A DNA stretch of 64,000 nucleotides from Nemophila menziesii (taxonomy: Eukaryota; Streptophyta; Magnoliopsida; Boraginales; Hydrophyllaceae). Of the stretch, positions 63,363-64,000 are shown one piece after another. A model generated the notes under the pieces. It made no database searches and was not told the DNA's origin. It was given only the letters and a program-made list of their open reading frames with translations. Every line of letters begins with the position of its first letter. Positions within the stretch are counted from its first letter, which is position 1. A program made the translations under genes and the position numbers. The stretch covers positions 4,960,001-5,024,000 of the forward strand of contig JARWIR010000050.1 in assembly GCA_029959085.1 (NCBI GenBank). The letters are read 5' to 3'.

Positions 63363-64000
63363 AGATAAAAGTTCTCATATTTTTCTATGACCATCTTTCA
63401 TCATCTTTCTCTTTTGAAAAAATTTAAGAAATAAATGTAAGTTCATATTTAACTCAAATCTTAGTTTTGAGAAAATCCATTCATCTAATATTTGATGGTT
63501 CAATACTATTAAGAAATATACTCTATGTTTTTAACTTGCAAAAGTAATTATCTAATTAATCTAATGAAATGTATTTTGTTATTATAATTAATAAATGTAA
63601 TGTGAATATTTGACAATTCAATATATGATGTAAGTCTTACTCAAGTTTTGAAGGAGGAGATACCTTAAAAAGCATAAATTACTGGAAAATCAGCTATAAT
63701 TTAGCAAATCTCAGCAATTTGATAATATGCGTTCCAAATATTTAAAACATCATTAATCCCTGTAAATTTCCTCTAATTCGTTAAACTTTGATAAGTTAAT
63801 CCCTTCCATTCCAAATATTTAAATGTGTATATTATTCAATGTGGCCTACTATAGTCCCTATAGTCTACACTGATGAATTAGTGTCATATTTTTGGAATTC
63901 GCATCGATTTTTTAATTATTGTCAAAAAATAATTAAAATAAAATACACATCATTTGAAATATATCATCCATCCTTTGTTTTTGTACATAAAAGTTATTTA
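63363..64000. repeat. Repeat unit 15, first 638 bp only
   Basis: The array runs off the window edge inside the spacer. The visible part follows units 13 and 14 in some markers (AATGAAATGTATTTTG, CAAATCTCAGC) but has private changes (GACAATTCAATATATG, GATGAATTAGTG). Confidence 0.95.

Larger units (their letters stand above)
1..64000. repeat. Macrosatellite: head-to-tail array of a ~4.5-kb unit, 14 full copies plus a partial one
   Basis: The same 4.5-kb sequence recurs across the whole window in one orientation. Unit starts at the AGATAAA(A/G)GTTCTCAT landmark are 1, 4510, 9043, 13550, 18074, 22640, 27206, 31774, 36315, 40861, 45396, 49858, 54355, 58857 and 63363. Unit lengths are 4509, 4533, 4507, 4524, 4566, 4566, 4568, 4541, 4546, 4535, 4462, 4497, 4502 and 4506. 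By eye the copies differ by scattered substitutions and a small set of indels, usually shared by neighbours. No junction sequence, target-site duplication or terminal inverted repeat separates units, so the array looks like the product of unequal crossing-over and not of serial insertion. Neither end of the array is inside the window. Confidence 0.98.

Noticed and set aside
1..64000. CRISPR array or bacterial tandem system
   Set aside because: The repeat unit is 4.5 kb with no short direct repeats and spacers, and the coding motifs are plant-specific with introns.

Overview
This window is one continuous head-to-tail tandem array of a single unit of about 4.5 kb. I count 14 complete units and a partial fifteenth; unit lengths run from 4,462 to 4,568 bp. 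All units have the same orientation, with no unique sequence between them and none at either end, so the array extends past both edges. The phase used here (each unit begins at the AGATAAA(A/G)GTTCTCAT landmark) is arbitrary. The sequence is very AT-rich, with plant-type GT..AG introns and TGGGCT promoter motifs, and its recognisable gene is a class IV HD-Zip (homeodomain-leucine zipper) remnant. All of this indicates nuclear DNA of a flowering plant, probably a dicot. I see no rRNA, tRNA, CRISPR array, bacterial gene or intact transposase.

Every unit has the same layout, read on the minus strand from high to low coordinate. (1) A promoter-like stretch with three TGGGCT motifs. (2) Three short putative exons whose splice phases join into one frame but which I cannot assign to a family. 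(3) Remnants of a class IV HD-Zip gene (the ANL2/PDF2/GL2/HDG family): late START-domain pieces (DSYHFLLK, ERWSCHFNKIEK, YKPLVGAGLAYGAKRWV), the post-START block (AVASLWLPLPPRRIFDF, then NGSDPRNRVSVFHVN) and the C-terminal block (QSNMLIL, SGGESDYVSLFPKG, ILPDG, SGSLITV, VKNTIEHIKVSW, stop). (4) A proline/threonine-rich coding-like stretch with a good splice donor, just beyond the HD-Zip stop. (5) Two more putative short exons. (6) About 1 kb of AT-rich spacer with nothing recognisable.

The HD-Zip remnant is a pseudogene. It lacks the homeodomain, the zipper and the N-terminal half of START, and it has lost the segment between the GAKRWV and SLWLP motifs. It also carries a nonsense codon and a one-base deletion that recur in all the copies I read. 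It was therefore broken before it was amplified. Later changes specific to one or a few units (a 22-bp duplication in units 5-7, a 43-bp deletion in units 12-13, a 27-bp deletion in units 1 and 4, lost splice sites in units 7, 10 and 12-14) show that the array then evolved by one-unit unequal exchange and patchy conversion. Units 5/6 and 12/13/14 are the freshest duplicates.

There is no operon-like cooperation here. The window is best read as a macrosatellite built from a chimeric, promoter-bearing gene fragment. Whether it is transcribed, and whether its transcripts or small RNAs act on intact HD-Zip IV genes elsewhere in the genome, is the main open question.
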